Positions 48,901-63,606 of a stretch of DNA of 64,000 nt are shown piece after piece. The notes beneath the pieces are model-generated. The model was not told where the DNA came from. It did not search any database and was given only the letters and a program-made list of their open reading frames with translations. Origin of the DNA: Macrostomum hystrix (Eukaryota; Platyhelminthes; Macrostomidae); assembly GCA_950097015.1 (NCBI GenBank), contig CATNEN010000007.1:8185001-8249000 (forward strand), read 5' to 3'. A program made the translations under genes and the position numbers. Position 1 is the first letter of the stretch. Each line of letters begins with the position of its first letter.

Positions 48901-51900
48901 CACTTTCCACCCTGAAATCTAGTCCCTTTCCACCCTGAAATCTTGCTACTTTCCACCCTGAAATCTAGTTACTTTCCACCCTGAAATCTAGTTACTTTCC
49001 ACCCTGAAATCTAGTTACTTTCCACCCTGAAATCTAGTCCCTTTTCATCCTGAAATCTAGTCCCTTTCCACCCTGAAATCTAGTTACTTTCCACCCTGAA
49101 ATCTAGTTACTTTCCACCCTGAAATCTAGTTACTTTCCCCCCTTAAATCTAGTTACTTTCCACCCTGAAATCTAGCTTCTTTCCACCCTGAAATCTAGTT
49201 ACTTTCCACCCTGAAATCTGGCTACTTTCCACCCTGAAATTTAACCACTTTTCACCCTGAAATCTAGTCCCTTTCCACCCTGAAATCTAGTTACTTTCCA
49301 CCCTGAAATCTAACCACTTTCCACCCTGAAATCTAGTCCCTTTCCACCCTGAAATCTAGTTACTTTCCACCCTGAAATCTAACCACTTTCCACCCTGAAA
49401 TCTAGCTTCTTTCCACCCTGAAATTTAACCACTTTCCACCCTGAAATCTAGTCCCTTTCCACCCTGAACCTAGCTACTTTCCACCCTGAAATCTAGTCCC
49501 TTTCCACCCTGAAATCTAGCTACTTTCCACCCTGAAATCTAGCTACTTTCCACCCTGAAATCTAGCTACTTTCCACCCTGAAATCTAGTTACTTTCCACC
49601 CTGAAATCTAGTTACTTTCCACCCTGAAATCTAGCTTCTTTCCACCCTGAAATCTAGTTACTTTCCACCCTCAAATCTGGCTACTTTCCACCCTGAAATT
49701 TAACCACTTTCCACCCTGAAATCTAGCTACTTTCCACCCTGAAATCTAGTTACTTTCCACCCTGAAATCTAGTTACTTTCCACCCTGAAATCTAGCTTCT
49801 TTCCACCATGAAATTTAACCACTTTCCACCCTGAAATCTAACCACTTTCCACCCTGAAATCTAACCACTTTCCACCCTGAAATCTAGCTTCTTTCCACCC
49901 TGAAATTTAACCACTTTCCACCCTGAAATCTAACCACTTTCCACCCTGAAATCTAGCTTCTTTCCACCCTGAAATTTAACCACTTTCCACCCTGAAATCT
50001 AGTCCCTTTCCACCCTGAAATCTAGTTACTTTCCACCCTGAAATCTAGCTACTTTCCACCCTGAAATCTAGTTACTTTCCACCCTGAAATCTAGTTACTT
50101 TCCACCCTGAAATCTAGTTACTTTCCACCCTGAAATCTAGTTACTTTCCACCCTGAAATCTAGTCCCTTTTCACCCTGAAATCTAGTCCCTTTCCACCCT
50201 GAAATCTAGTTACTTTCCACCCTGAAATCTAGTTACTTTCCACCCTGAAATCTAGTTACTTTCCACCCTGAAATCTAGTTACTTTCCACCCTGAAATCTA
50301 GCTTCTTTCCACCCTGAAATCTAGTTACTTTCCACCCTGAAATCTGGCTACTTTCCACCCTGAAATTTAACCACTTTTCACCCTGAAATCTAGTCCCTTT
50401 CCACCCTGAAATCTAGTCCCTTTCCACCCTGAAATCTAGCTACTTTCCACCCTGAAATCTAGTCCCTTTCCACCCTGAAATCTTGCTACTTTCCACCCTG
50501 AAATCTAGTTACTTTCCACCCTGAAATCTAGTTACTTTCCACCCTGAAATCTAGTTACTTTCCACCCTGAAATCTAGTTACTTTCCACCCTGAAATCTAG
50601 TTACTTTCCACCCTGAAATCTAGTTACTTTCCACCCTGAAATCTAGTTACTTTCCACCCTGAAATCTAGCTACTTTCCACCCTGAAATCTAACCACTTTC
50701 CACCCTGAAATCTAGCTACTTTCCACCCTGAAATCTAACCACTTTCCACCCTGAAATCTAGCTTCTTTCCACCCTGAAATTTAACCACTTTCCACCCTGA
50801 AATTTAACCACTTTCCACCCTGAAATCTAATCCCTTTCCACCCTGAAATCTAGTTACTTTCCACCCTGAAATCTAGTTACTTTCCACCCTGAAATCTAGC
50901 TTCTTTCCACCCTGAAATCTAGTTACTTTCCACCCTGAAATCTAGTCCCTTTCCACCCTGAAATCTAGCTACTTTCCACCCTGAAATCTAGTCCCTTTCC
51001 ACCCTGAAATCTTGCTACTTTCCACCCTGAAATCTAGTTACTTTCCACCCTGAAATCTATTTACTTTCCACCCTGAAATCTAGTTACTTTCCACCCTGAA
51101 ATCTAGTCCCTTTTCACCCTGAAATCTAGTCCCTTTCCACCCTGAAATCTAGTTACTTTCCACCCTGAAATCTAGTTACTTTCCACCCTGAAATCTAGTT
51201 ACTTTCCACCCTGAAATCTAGTTACTTTCCACCCTGAAATCTAGCTTCTTTCCACCCTGAAATCTAGTTACTTTCCACCCTGAAATCTGGCTAATTTCCA
51301 CCCTGAAATTTAACCACTTTTCACCCTGAAATCTAGTCCCTTTCCACCCTGAAATCTAGTTACTTTCCACCCTGAAATCTAACCACTTTCCACCCTGAAA
51401 TCTAGTCCCTTTCCACCCTGAAATCTAGTTACTTTCCACCCTGAAATCTAACCACTTTCCACCCTGAAATCTAGCTTCTTTCCACCCTGAAATTTAACCA
51501 CTTTCCACCCTGAAATCTAGTCCCTTTCCACCCTGAAATCTTGCTACTTTCCACCCTGAAATCTAGTTACTTTCCACCCTGAAATCTAGTTACTTTCCAC
51601 CCTGAAATCTAGTTACTTTCCACCCTGAAATCTAGTTACTTTCCACCCTGAAATCTAGTCCCTTTTCATCCTGAAATCTAGTCCCTTTCCACCCTGAAAT
51701 CTAGTTACTTTCCACCCTGAAATCTAGTTACTTTCCACCCTGAAATCTAGTTACTTTCCACCCTGAAATCTAGTTACTTTCCACCCTGAAATCTAGCTTC
51801 TTTCCACCCTGAAATCTAGTTACTTTCCACCCTGAAATCTGGCTACTTTCCACCCTGAAATTTAACCACTTTTCACCCTGAAATCTAGTCCCTTTCCACC

Positions 51901-54900
51901 CTGAAATCTAGTTACTTTCCACCCTGAAATCTAACCACTTTCCACCCTGAAATCTAGTCCCTTTCCACCCTAAAATCTAGTTACTTTCCACCCTGAAATC
52001 TAACCACTTTCCACCCTGAAATCTAGCTTCTTTCCACCCTGAAATTTAACCACTTTCCACCCTGAAATCTAGTCCCTTTCCACCCTGAACCTAGCTACTT
52101 TCCACCCTGAAATCTAGTCCCTTTCCACCCTGAAATCTAGCTACTTTCCACCCTGAAATCTAGCTACTTTCCACCCTGAAATCTAGCTACTTTCCACCCT
52201 GAAATCTAGTTACTTTCCACCCTAAAATCTAGTTACTTTCCACCCTGAAATCTAGCTTCTTTCCACCCTGAAATTTAACCACTTTCCACCCTGAAATTTA
52301 ACCACTTTCCACCCTGAAATTTAACCCCTTTCCACCCTGAAATCTAGTCCCTTTCCACCCTGAAATCTTGCTACTTTCCACCCTGAAATCTAGTTACTTT
52401 CCACCCTGAAATCTAGTTACTTTCCACTCTGAAATCTAGCTTCTTTCCACCCTGAAATCTAGTTACTTTCCACCCTCAAATCTGGCTACTTTCCACCCTG
52501 AAATTTAACCACTTTCCACCCTGAAATCTAGCTACTTTCCACCCTGAAATCTAGTTACTTTCCACCCTGAAATCTAGTTACTTTCCACCCTGAAATCTAG
52601 CTTCTTTCCACCATGAAATTTAACCACTTTCCACCCTGAAATCTAACCACTTTCCACCCTGAAATCTAACCACTTTCCACCCTGAAATCTAGCTTCTTTC
52701 CACCCTGAAATTTAACCACTTTCCACCCTGAAATCTAACCACTTTCCACCCTGAAATCTAGCTTCTTTCCACCCTGAAATTTAACCACTTTCCACCCTGA
52801 AATCTAGTCCCTTTCCACCCTGAAATCTAGTTACTTTCCACCCTGAAATCTAGCTACTTTCCACCCTGAAATCTAGTTACTTTCCACCCTGAAATCTAGT
52901 TACTTTCCACCCTGAAATCTAGTTACTTTCCACCCTGAAATCTAGTTACTTTCCACCCTGAAATCTAGTCCCTTTTCACCCTGAAATCTAGTCCCTTTCC
53001 ACCCTGAAATCTAGTTACTTTCCACCCTGAAATCTAGTTACTTTCCACCCTGAAATCTAGTTACTTTCCACCCTGAAATCTAGTTACTTTCCACCCTGAA
53101 ATCTAGCTTCTTTCCACCCTGAAATCTAGTTACTTTCCACCCTGAAATCTGGCTACTTTCCACCCTGAAATTTAACCACTTTTCACCCTGAAATCTAGTC
53201 CCTTTCCACCCTGAAATCTAGTCCCTTTCCACCCTGAAATCTAGCTACTTTCCACCCTGAAATCTAGTCCCTTTCCACCCTGAAATCTTGCTACTTTCCA
53301 CCCTGAAATCTAGTTACTTTCCACCCTGAAATCTAGTTACTTTCCACCCTGAAATCTAGTTACTTTCCACCCTGAAATCTAGTTACTTTCCACCCTGAAA
53401 TCTAGTTACTTTCCACCCTGAAATCTAGTTACTTTCCACCCTGAAATCTAGTTACTTTCCACCCTGAAATCTAGCTACTTTCCACCCTGAAATCTAACCA
53501 CTTTCCACCCTGAAATCTAGCTACTTTCCACCCTGAAATCTAACCACTTTCCACCCTGAAATCTAGCTTCTTTCCACCCTGAAATTTAACCACTTTCCAC
53601 CCTGAAATTTAACCACTTTCCACCCTGAAATCTAATCCCTTTCCACCCTGAAATCTAGTTACTTTCCACCCTGAAATCTAGTTACTTTCCACCCTGAAAT
53701 CTAGCTTCTTTCCACCCTGAAATCTAGTTACTTTCCACCCTGAAATCTAGTCCCTTTCCACCCTGAAATCTAGCTACTTTCCACCCTGAAATCTAGTCCC
53801 TTTCCACCCTGAAATCTTGCTACTTTCCACCCTGAAATCTAGTTACTTTCCACCCTGAAATCTATTTACTTTCCACCCTGAAATCTAGTTACTTTCCACC
53901 CTGAAATCTAGTCCCTTTTCACCCTGAAATCTAGTCCCTTTCCACCCTGAAATCTAGTTACTTTCCACCCTGAAATCTAGTTACTTTCCACCCTGAAATC
54001 TAGTTACTTTCCACCCTGAAATCTAGTTACTTTCCACCCTGAAATCTAGCTTCTTTCCACCCTGAAATCTAGTTACTTTCCACCCTGAAATCTGGCTAAT
54101 TTCCACCCTGAAATTTAACCACTTTTCACCCTGAAATCTAGTCCCTTTCCACCCTGAAATCTAGTTACTTTCCACCCTGAAATCTAACCACTTTCCACCC
54201 TGAAATCTAGTCCCTTTCCACCCTGAAATCTAGTTACTTTCCACCCTGAAATCTAACCACTTTCCACCCTGAAATCTAGCTTCTTTCCACCCTGAAATTT
54301 AACCACTTTCCACCCTGAAATCTAGTCCCTTTCCACCCTGAAATCTTGCTACTTTCCACCCTGAAATCTAGTTACTTTCCACCCTGAAATCTAGTTACTT
54401 TCCACCCTGAAATCTAGTTACTTTCCACCCTGAAATCTAGTCCCTTTTCATCCTGAAATCTAGTCCCTTTCCACCCTGAAATCTAGTTACTTTCCACCCT
54501 GAAATCTAGTTACTTTCCACCCTGAAATCTAGTTACTTTCCCCCCTTAAATCTAGTTACTTTCCACCCTGAAATCTAGCTTCTTTCCACCCTGAAATCTA
54601 GTTACTTTCCACCCTGAAATCTGGCTACTTTCCACCCTGAAATTTAACCACTTTTCACCCTGAAATCTAGTCCCTTTCCACCCTGAAATCTAGTTACTTT
54701 CCACCCTGAAATCTAACCACTTTCCACCCTGAAATCTAGTCCCTTTCCACCCTGAAATCTAGTTACTTTCCACCCTGAAATCTAACCACTTTCCACCCTG
54801 AAATCTAGCTTCTTTCCACCCTGAAATTTAACCACTTTCCACCCTGAAATCTAGTCCCTTTCCACCCTGAACCTAGCTACTTTCCACCCTGAAATCTAGT

Positions 54901-57900
54901 CCCTTTCCACCCTGAAATCTAGCTACTTTCCACCCTGAAATCTAGCTACTTTCCACCCTGAAATCTAGCTACTTTCCACCCTGAAATCTAGTTACTTTCC
55001 ACCCTGAAATCTAGTTACTTTCCACCCTGAAATCTAGCTTCTTTCCACCCTGAAATCTAGTTACTTTCCACCCTCAAATCTGGCTACTTTCCACCCTGAA
55101 ATTTAACCACTTTCCACCCTGAAATCTAGCTACTTTCCACCCTGAAATCTAGTTACTTTCCACCCTGAAATCTAGTTACTTTCCACCCTGAAATCTAGCT
55201 TCTTTCCACCATGAAATTTAACCACTTTCCACCCTGAAATCTAACCACTTTCCACCCTGAAATCTAACCACTTTCCACCCTGAAATCTAGCTTCTTTCCA
55301 CCCTGAAATTTAACCACTTTCCACCCTGAAATCTAACCACTTTCCACCCTGAAATCTAGCTTCTTTCCACCCTGAAATTTAACCACTTTCCACCCTGAAA
55401 TCTAGTCCCTTTCCACCCTGAAATCTAGTTACTTTCCACCCTGAAATCTAGCTACTTTCCACCCTGAAATCTAGTTACTTTCCACCCTGAAATCTAGTTA
55501 CTTTCCACCCTGAAATCTAGTTACTTTCCACCCTGAAATCTAGTTACTTTCCACCCTGAAATCTAGTCCCTTTTCACCCTGAAATCTAGTCCCTTTCCAC
55601 CCTGAAATCTAGTTACTTTCCACCCTGAAATCTAGTTACTTTCCACCCTGAAATCTAGTTACTTTCCACCCTGAAATCTAGTTACTTTCCACCCTGAAAT
55701 CTAGCTTCTTTCCACCCTGAAATCTAGTTACTTTCCACCCTGAAATCTGGCTACTTTCCACCCTGAAATTTAACCACTTTTCACCCTGAAATCTAGTCCC
55801 TTTCCACCCTGAAATCTAGTCCCTTTCCACCCTGAAATCTAGCTACTTTCCACCCTGAAATCTAGTCCCTTTCCACCCTGAAATCTTGCTACTTTCCACC
55901 CTGAAATCTAGTTACTTTCCACCCTGAAATCTAGTTACTTTCCACCCTGAAATCTAGTTACTTTCCACCCTGAAATCTAGTTACTTTCCACCCTGAAATC
56001 TAGTTACTTTCCACCCTGAAATCTAGTTACTTTCCACCCTGAAATCTAGTTACTTTCCACCCTGAAATCTAGCTACTTTCCACCCTGAAATCTAACCACT
56101 TTCCACCCTGAAATCTAGCTACTTTCCACCCTGAAATCTAACCACTTTCCACCCTGAAATCTAGCTTCTTTCCACCCTGAAATTTAACCACTTTCCACCC
56201 TGAAATTTAACCACTTTCCACCCTGAAATCTAATCCCTTTCCACCCTGAAATCTAGTTACTTTCCACCCTGAAATCTAGTTACTTTCCACCCTGAAATCT
56301 AGCTTCTTTCCACCCTGAAATCTAGTTACTTTCCACCCTGAAATCTAGTCCCTTTCCACCCTGAAATCTAGCTACTTTCCACCCTGAAATCTAGTCCCTT
56401 TCCACCCTGAAATCTTGCTACTTTCCACCCTGAAATCTAGTTACTTTCCACCCTGAAATCTATTTACTTTCCACCCTGAAATCTAGTTACTTTCCACCCT
56501 GAAATCTAGTCCCTTTTCACCCTGAAATCTAGTCCCTTTCCACCCTGAAATCTAGTTACTTTCCACCCTGAAATCTAGTTACTTTCCACCCTGAAATCTA
56601 GTTACTTTCCACCCTGAAATCTAGTTACTTTCCACCCTGAAATCTAGCTTCTTTCCACCCTGAAATCTAGTTACTTTCCACCCTGAAATCTGGCTAATTT
56701 CCACCCTGAAATTTAACCACTTTTCACCCTGAAATCTAGTCCCTTTCCACCCTGAAATCTAGTTACTTTCCACCCTGAAATCTAACCACTTTCCACCCTG
56801 AAATCTAGTCCCTTTCCACCCTGAAATCTAGTTACTTTCCACCCTGAAATCTAACCACTTTCCACCCTGAAATCTAGCTTCTTTCCACCCTGAAATTTAA
56901 CCACTTTCCACCCTGAAATCTAGTCCCTTTCCACCCTGAAATCTTGCTACTTTCCACCCTGAAATCTAGTTACTTTCCACCCTGAAATCTAGTTACTTTC
57001 CACCCTGAAATCTAGTTACTTTCCACCCTGAAATCTAGTCCCTTTTCATCCTGAAATCTAGTCCCTTTCCACCCTGAAATCTAGTTACTTTCCACCCTGA
57101 AATCTAGTTACTTTCCACCCTGAAATCTAGTTACTTTCCCCCCTTAAATCTAGTTACTTTCCACCCTGAAATCTAGCTTCTTTCCACCCTGAAATCTAGT
57201 TACTTTCCACCCTGAAATCTGGCTACTTTCCACCCTGAAATTTAACCACTTTTCACCCTGAAATCTAGTCCCTTTCCACCCTGAAATCTAGTTACTTTCC
57301 ACCCTGAAATCTAACCACTTTCCACCCTGAAATCTAGTCCCTTTCCACCCTGAAATCTAGTTACTTTCCACCCTGAAATCTAACCACTTTCCACCCTGAA
57401 ATCTAGCTTCTTTCCACCCTGAAATTTAACCACTTTCCACCCTGAAATCTAGTCCCTTTCCACCCTGAACCTAGCTACTTTCCACCCTGAAATCTAGTCC
57501 CTTTCCACCCTGAAATCTAGCTACTTTCCACCCTGAAATCTAGCTACTTTCCACCCTGAAATCTAGCTACTTTCCACCCTGAAATCTAGTTACTTTCCAC
57601 CCTGAAATCTAGCTTCTTTCCACCCTGAAATTTAACCACTTTCCACCCTGAAATTTAACCACTTTCCACCCTGAAATCTAGTCCCTTTCCACCCTGAAAT
57701 CTAGTTACTTTCCACCCTGAAATCTAGTCCCTTTCCACCCTGAAATCTAGTTACTTTCCACCCTGAAATCTAACCACTTTCCACCCTGAAATCTAGTCCC
57801 TTTCCACCCTGAAATCTAGTTACTTTCCACCCTGAAATCTAACCACTTTCCACCCTGAAATCTAGCTTCTTTCCACCCTGAAATTTAACCACTTTCCACC

Positions 57901-60900
57901 CTGAAATCTAGTCCCTTTCCACCCTGAACCTAGCTACTTTCCACCCTGAAATCTAGTCCCTTTCCACCCTGAAATCTAGCTACTTTCCACCCTGAAATCT
58001 AGCTACTTTCCACCCTGAAATCTAGCTTCTTTCCACCCTGAAATCTAGTTACTTTCCACCCTGAAATCTAGTCCCTTTCCACCCTGAAATCTAGCTACTT
58101 TCCACCCTGAAATCTAGTCCCTTTCCACCCTGAAATCTTGCTACTTTCCACCCTGAAATCTAGTTACTTTCCACCCTGAAATCTATTTACTTTCCACCCT
58201 GAAATCTAGTTACTTTCCACCCTGAAATCTAGTCCCTTTTCACCCTGAAATCTAGTCCCTTTCCACCCTGAAATCTAGTTACTTTCCACCCTGAAATCTA
58301 GTCCCTTTCCACCCTGAAATCTAGTTACTTTCCACCCTGAAATCTAGTTACTTTCCACCCTGAAATCTAGCTTCTTTCCACCCTGAAATCTAGTTACTTT
58401 CCACCCTGAAATCTGGCTACTTTCCACCCTGAAATTTAACCACTTTTCACCCTGAAATCTAGTCCCTTTCCACCCTGAAATCTAGTTACTTTCCACCCTG
58501 AAATCTAACCACTTTCCACCCTGAAATCTAGTCCCTTTCCACCCTGAAATCTAGTTACTTTCCACCCTGAAATCTAACCACTTTCCACCCTGAAATCTAG
58601 CTTCTTTCCACCCTGAAATTTAACCACTTTCCACCCTGAAATCTAGTCCCTTTCCACCCTGAAATCTTGCTACTTTCCACCCTGAAATCTAGTTACTTTC
58701 CACCCTGAAATCTAGTTACTTTCCACCCTGAAATCTAGTTACTTTCCACCCTGAAATCTAGTCCCTTTTCATCCTGAAATCTAGTCCCTTTCCACCCTGA
58801 AATCTAGTTACTTTCCACCCTGAAATCTAGTTACTTTCCACCCTGAAATCTAGTTACTTTCCACCCTGAAATCTAGTTACTTTCCACCCTGAAATCTAGC
58901 TTCTTTCCACCCTGAAATCTAGTTACTTTCCACCCTGAAATCTGGCTACTTTCCACCCTGAAATTTAACCACTTTTCACCCTGAAATCTAGTCCCTTTCC
59001 ACCCTGAAATCTAGTTACTTTCCACCCTGAAATCTAACCACTTTCCACCCTGAAATCTAGTCCCTTTCCACCCTGAAATCTAGTTACTTTCCACCCTGAA
59101 ATCTAACCACTTTCCACCCTGAAATCTAGCTTCTTTCCACCCTGAAATTTAACCACTTTCCACCCTGAAATCTAGTCCCTTTCCACCCTGAACCTAGCTA
59201 CTTTCCACCCTGAAATCTAGTCCCTTTCCACCCTGAAATCTAGCTACTTTCCACCCTGAAATCTAGCTACTTTCCACCCTGAAATCTAGCTACTTTCCAC
59301 CCTGAAATCTAGTTACTTTCCACCCTGAAATCTAGCTTCTTTCCACCCTGAAATTTAACCACTTTCCACCCTGAAATTTAACCACTTTCCACCCTGAAAT
59401 CTAGTCCCTTTCCACCCTGAAATCTAGTTACTTTCCACCCTGAAATCTAGTCCCTTTCCACCCTGAAATCTAGTTACTTTCCACCCTGAAATCTAACCAC
59501 TTTCCACCCTGAAATCTAGTCCCTTTCCACCCTGAAATCTAGTTACTTTCCACCCTGAAATCTAACCACTTTCCACCCTGAAATCTAGCTTCTTTCCACC
59601 CTGAAATTTAACCACTTTCCACCCTGAAATCTAGTCCCTTTCCACCCTGAACCTAGCTACTTTCCACCCTGAAATCTAGTCCCTTTCCACCCTGAAATCT
59701 AGCTACTTTCCACCCTGAAATCTAGCTACTTTCCACCCTGAAATCTAGCTACTTTCCACCCTGAAATCTAGTTACTTTCCACCCTGAAATCTAGTTACTT
59801 TCCACCCTGAAATCTAGCTTCTTTCCACCCTGAAATTTAACCACTTTCCACCCTGAAATTTAACCACTTTCCACCCTGAAATCTAGTCCCTTTCCACCCT
59901 GAAATCTAGTTACTTTCCACCCTGAAATCTAGTCCCTTTCCACCCTGAAATCTAGTTACTTTCCACCCTGAAATCTAACCACTTTCCACCCTGAAATCTA
60001 GTCCCTTTCCACCCTGAAATCTAGTTACTTTCCACCCTGAAATCTAACCACTTTCCACCCTGAAATCTAGTCCCTTTCCACCCTGAAATCTAGTTACTTT
60101 CCACCCTGAAATCTAACCACTTTCCACCCTGAAATCTAGCTTCTTTCCACCCTGAAATCTAACCACTTTCCACCCTGAAATCTAGCTTCTTTCCACCCTG
60201 AAATTTAACCACTTTCCACCCTGAAATCTAGTCCCTTTCCACCCTGAACCTAGCTACTTTCCACCCTGAAATCTAGTCCCTTTCCACCCTGAAATCTAGC
60301 TACTTTCCACCCTGAAATCTAGCTACTTTCCACCCTGAAATCTAGCTACTTTCCACCCTGAAATCTAGTTACTTTCCACCCTGAAATCTAGCTTCTTTCC
60401 ACCCTGAAATCTAGTTACTTTCCACCCTGAAATCTAACCACTTTCCACCCTGAAATCTAGTCCCTTTCCACCCTGAAATCTAGCTACTTTCCACCCTGAA
60501 ATCTAGTTACTTTCCACCCTGAAATCTAGCTTCTTTCCACCCTGAAATCTAGTTACTTTCCACCCTGAAATCTAGTTACTTTCCACCCTGAAATCTAGTT
60601 ACTTTCCACCCTGAAATCTAGCTACTTTCCACCCTGAAATCTAGTTACTTTCCACCCTGAAATCTAGTTACTTTCCACCCTGAAATCTAGCTACTTTCCA
60701 CCCTGAAATCTAGTCCCTTTCCACCCTGAAATCTTGCTACTTTCCACCCTGAAATCTAGTTACTTTCCACCCTGAAATCTAGTTACTTTCCACCCTGAAA
60801 TCTAGTTACTTTCCACCCTGAAATCTAGCTTCTTTCCACCCTGAAATCTAGTTACTTTCCACCCTGAAATCTGGCTACTTTCCACCCTGAAATTTAACCA

Positions 60901-63606
60901 CTTTTCACCCTGAAATCTAGTCCCTTTCCACCCTGAAATCTAGTTACTTTCCACCCTGAAATCTAACCACTTTCCACCCTGAAATCTAGTCCCTTTCCAC
61001 CCTGAAATCTAGTTACTTTCCACCCTGAAATCTAACCACTTTCCACCCTGAAATCTAGCTTCTTTCCACCCTGAAATTTAACCACTTTCCACCCTGAAAT
61101 CTAGTCCCTTTCTACCCTGAAATCTAGTTACAATCCACCCTGAAATCTAGTTACTTTCCACCCTGAAATCTAGTTACTTTCCACCCTGAAATCTAACCAC
61201 TTTCCACCCTGAAATCTAGCTTCTTTCCACCCTGAAATTTAACCACTTTCCACCCTGAAATCTAGTCCCTTTCCACCCTGAAATCTAGTTACTTTCCACC
61301 CTGAAATCTAGCTACTTTCCACCCTGAAATCTAGTTACTTTCCACCCTGAAATCTAGCTTCTTTCCACCCTGAAATCTAACCACTTTCCACCCTGAAATC
61401 TAGTCCCTTTCCACACTGAAATCTAGCTACTTTCCACCCTGAAATCTAGTTACTTTCCACCCTGAAATCTAGCTACTTTCCACCCTGAAATCTAGTTACT
61501 TTCCACCCTGAAATCTAGTTACTTTCCACCCTGAAATCTAGCTTCTTTCCACCCTGAAATCTAGTTACTTTCCACCCTGAAATCTAGCTACTTTCCACCC
61601 TGAAATCTAACCACTTTCCACCCTGAAATCTAGTCCCTTTCCACACTGAAATCTAGCTACTTTCCTCCCTGAAATCTAGTTACTTTCCACCCTGAAATCT
61701 AGTTTCTTTCCACCCTGAAATCTTGCTACTTTCCACCCTGAAATCTAGTTACTTTCCACCCTGAAGTCTTGCTACTTTCCACCCTGAAATCTAGTTACTT
61801 TCCACCCTGAAATCTAGTCCCTTTCCACCCTGAAATCTAGCTACTTTCCACCCTGAAATCTAGTTACTTTCCACCCTGAAATCTAGCTTCTTTCCACCCT
61901 GAAATCTAGTTACTTTCCACCCTGAAATCTAGTCCCTTTCCACCCTGAAATCTAGTTACTTTCCACCCTGAAATCTAGTCCCTTTCCACCCTGAAATCTA
62001 GCTTCTTTCCACCCTGAAATCTAGTTACTTTCCACCCTGAAATCTAGTTACTTTCCACCCTGAAATCTAGCTACTTTCCACCCTGAAATCTAGTTACTTT
62101 CCACCCTGAAATCTAGCTACTTTCCACCCTGAAATCTAGTTACCTTCCACCCTGAAATCTAGCTTCTTTCCACCCTGAAATCTAGTTACTTTCCACCCTG
62201 AAATCTAGTCCCTTTCCACCCTGAAATCTAGTTACTTTCCACCCTGAAATCTAGCTTCTTTCCACCCTGAAATCTAACCACTTTCCACCCTGAAATCTAG
62301 TCCCTTTCCACACTGAAATCTAGCTACTTTCCACCCTGAAATCTAGTTACTTTCCACCCTGAAATCTAGCTACTTTCCACCCTGAAATCTAGTTACTTTC
62401 CACCCTGAAATCTAGTTACTTTCCACCCTGAAATCTAGCTTCTTTCCACCCTGAAATCTAGTTACTTTCCACCCTGAAATCTAGCTACTTTCCACCCTGA
62501 AATCTAACCACTTTCCACCCTGAAATCTAGTCCCTTTCCACACTGAAATCTAGCTACTTTCCTCCCTGAAATCTAGTTACTTTCCACCCTGAAATCTAGT
62601 TTCTTTCCACCCTGAAATCTTGCTACTTTCCACCCTGAAATCTAGTTACTTTCCACCCTGAAATCTAGTTACTTTCCACCCTGAAATCTAGCTACTTTCC
62701 ACCCTGAAATCTAGTTACTTTCCACCCTGAAATCTAGCTACTTTCCTCCCTGAAATCTAGTTACTTTCCACCCTGAAATCTAGTTTCTTTCCACCCTGAA
62801 ATCTTGCTACTTTCCACCCTGAAATCTAGTTACTTTCCACCCTGAAATCTAGCTACTTTCCACCCTGAAATCTAGTTACTTTCCACCCTGAAATCTAGCT
62901 TCTTTCCACCCTGAAATCTAGTTACTTTCCACCCTGAAATCTAGTCCCTTTCCACCCTGAAATCTAGTTACTTTCCACCCTGAAATCTAGTCCCTTTCCA
63001 CCCTGAAATCTAGCTTCTTTCCACCCTGAAATCTAGTTACTTTCCACCCTGAAATCTAGTTACTTTCCACCCTGAAATCTAGCTACTTTCCACCCTGAAA
63101 TCTAGTTACTTTCCACCCTGAAATCTAGCTACTTTCCACCCTGAAATCTAGTTACCTTCCACCCTGAAATCTAGCTTCTTTCCACCCTGAAATCTAGTTA
63201 CTTTCCACCCTGAAATCTAGTCCCTTTCCACCCTGAAATCTAGTTACTTTCCACCCTGAAATCTAGTCCCTTTCCACCCTGAAATCTAGCTTCTTTCCAC
63301 CCTGAAATCTAGTTACTTTCCACCCTGAAATCTAGTTACTTTCCACCCTGAAATCTAGCTACTTTCCACCCTGAAATCTAGTTACTTTCCACCCTGAAAT
63401 CTAGCTACTTTCCACCCTGAAATCTAGTTACTTTCCACCCTGAAATCTAGCTTCTTTCCACCCTGAAATCTAGTTACTTTCCACCCTGAAATCTAGTCCC
63501 TTTCCACCCTGAAATCTAGTTACTTTCCACCCTGAAATCTAGTCCCTTTCCACCCTGAAATCTAGCTTCTTTCCACCCTGAAATCTAGTTACTTTCCACC
63601 CTGAAA
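42947..63606. repeat. giant intronic 23-bp satellite, right part
   Basis: About 898 units of the same 23-bp satellite as at 36575-38212. Units differ at positions 9-16 (AGTTACT, AGCTACT, AGTCCCT, AGCTTCT, TTAACCACT, TTGCTACT). Rare private variants recur at fixed distances and reveal higher-order repeats: a ~5,403-bp period across about 46.2-57 kb and a 1,012-bp period at 62-63.2 kb. The CTAG in nearly every unit stops all frames, so no long open frames exist. It ends 37 bp from the WSC exon. Confidence 0.97.
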
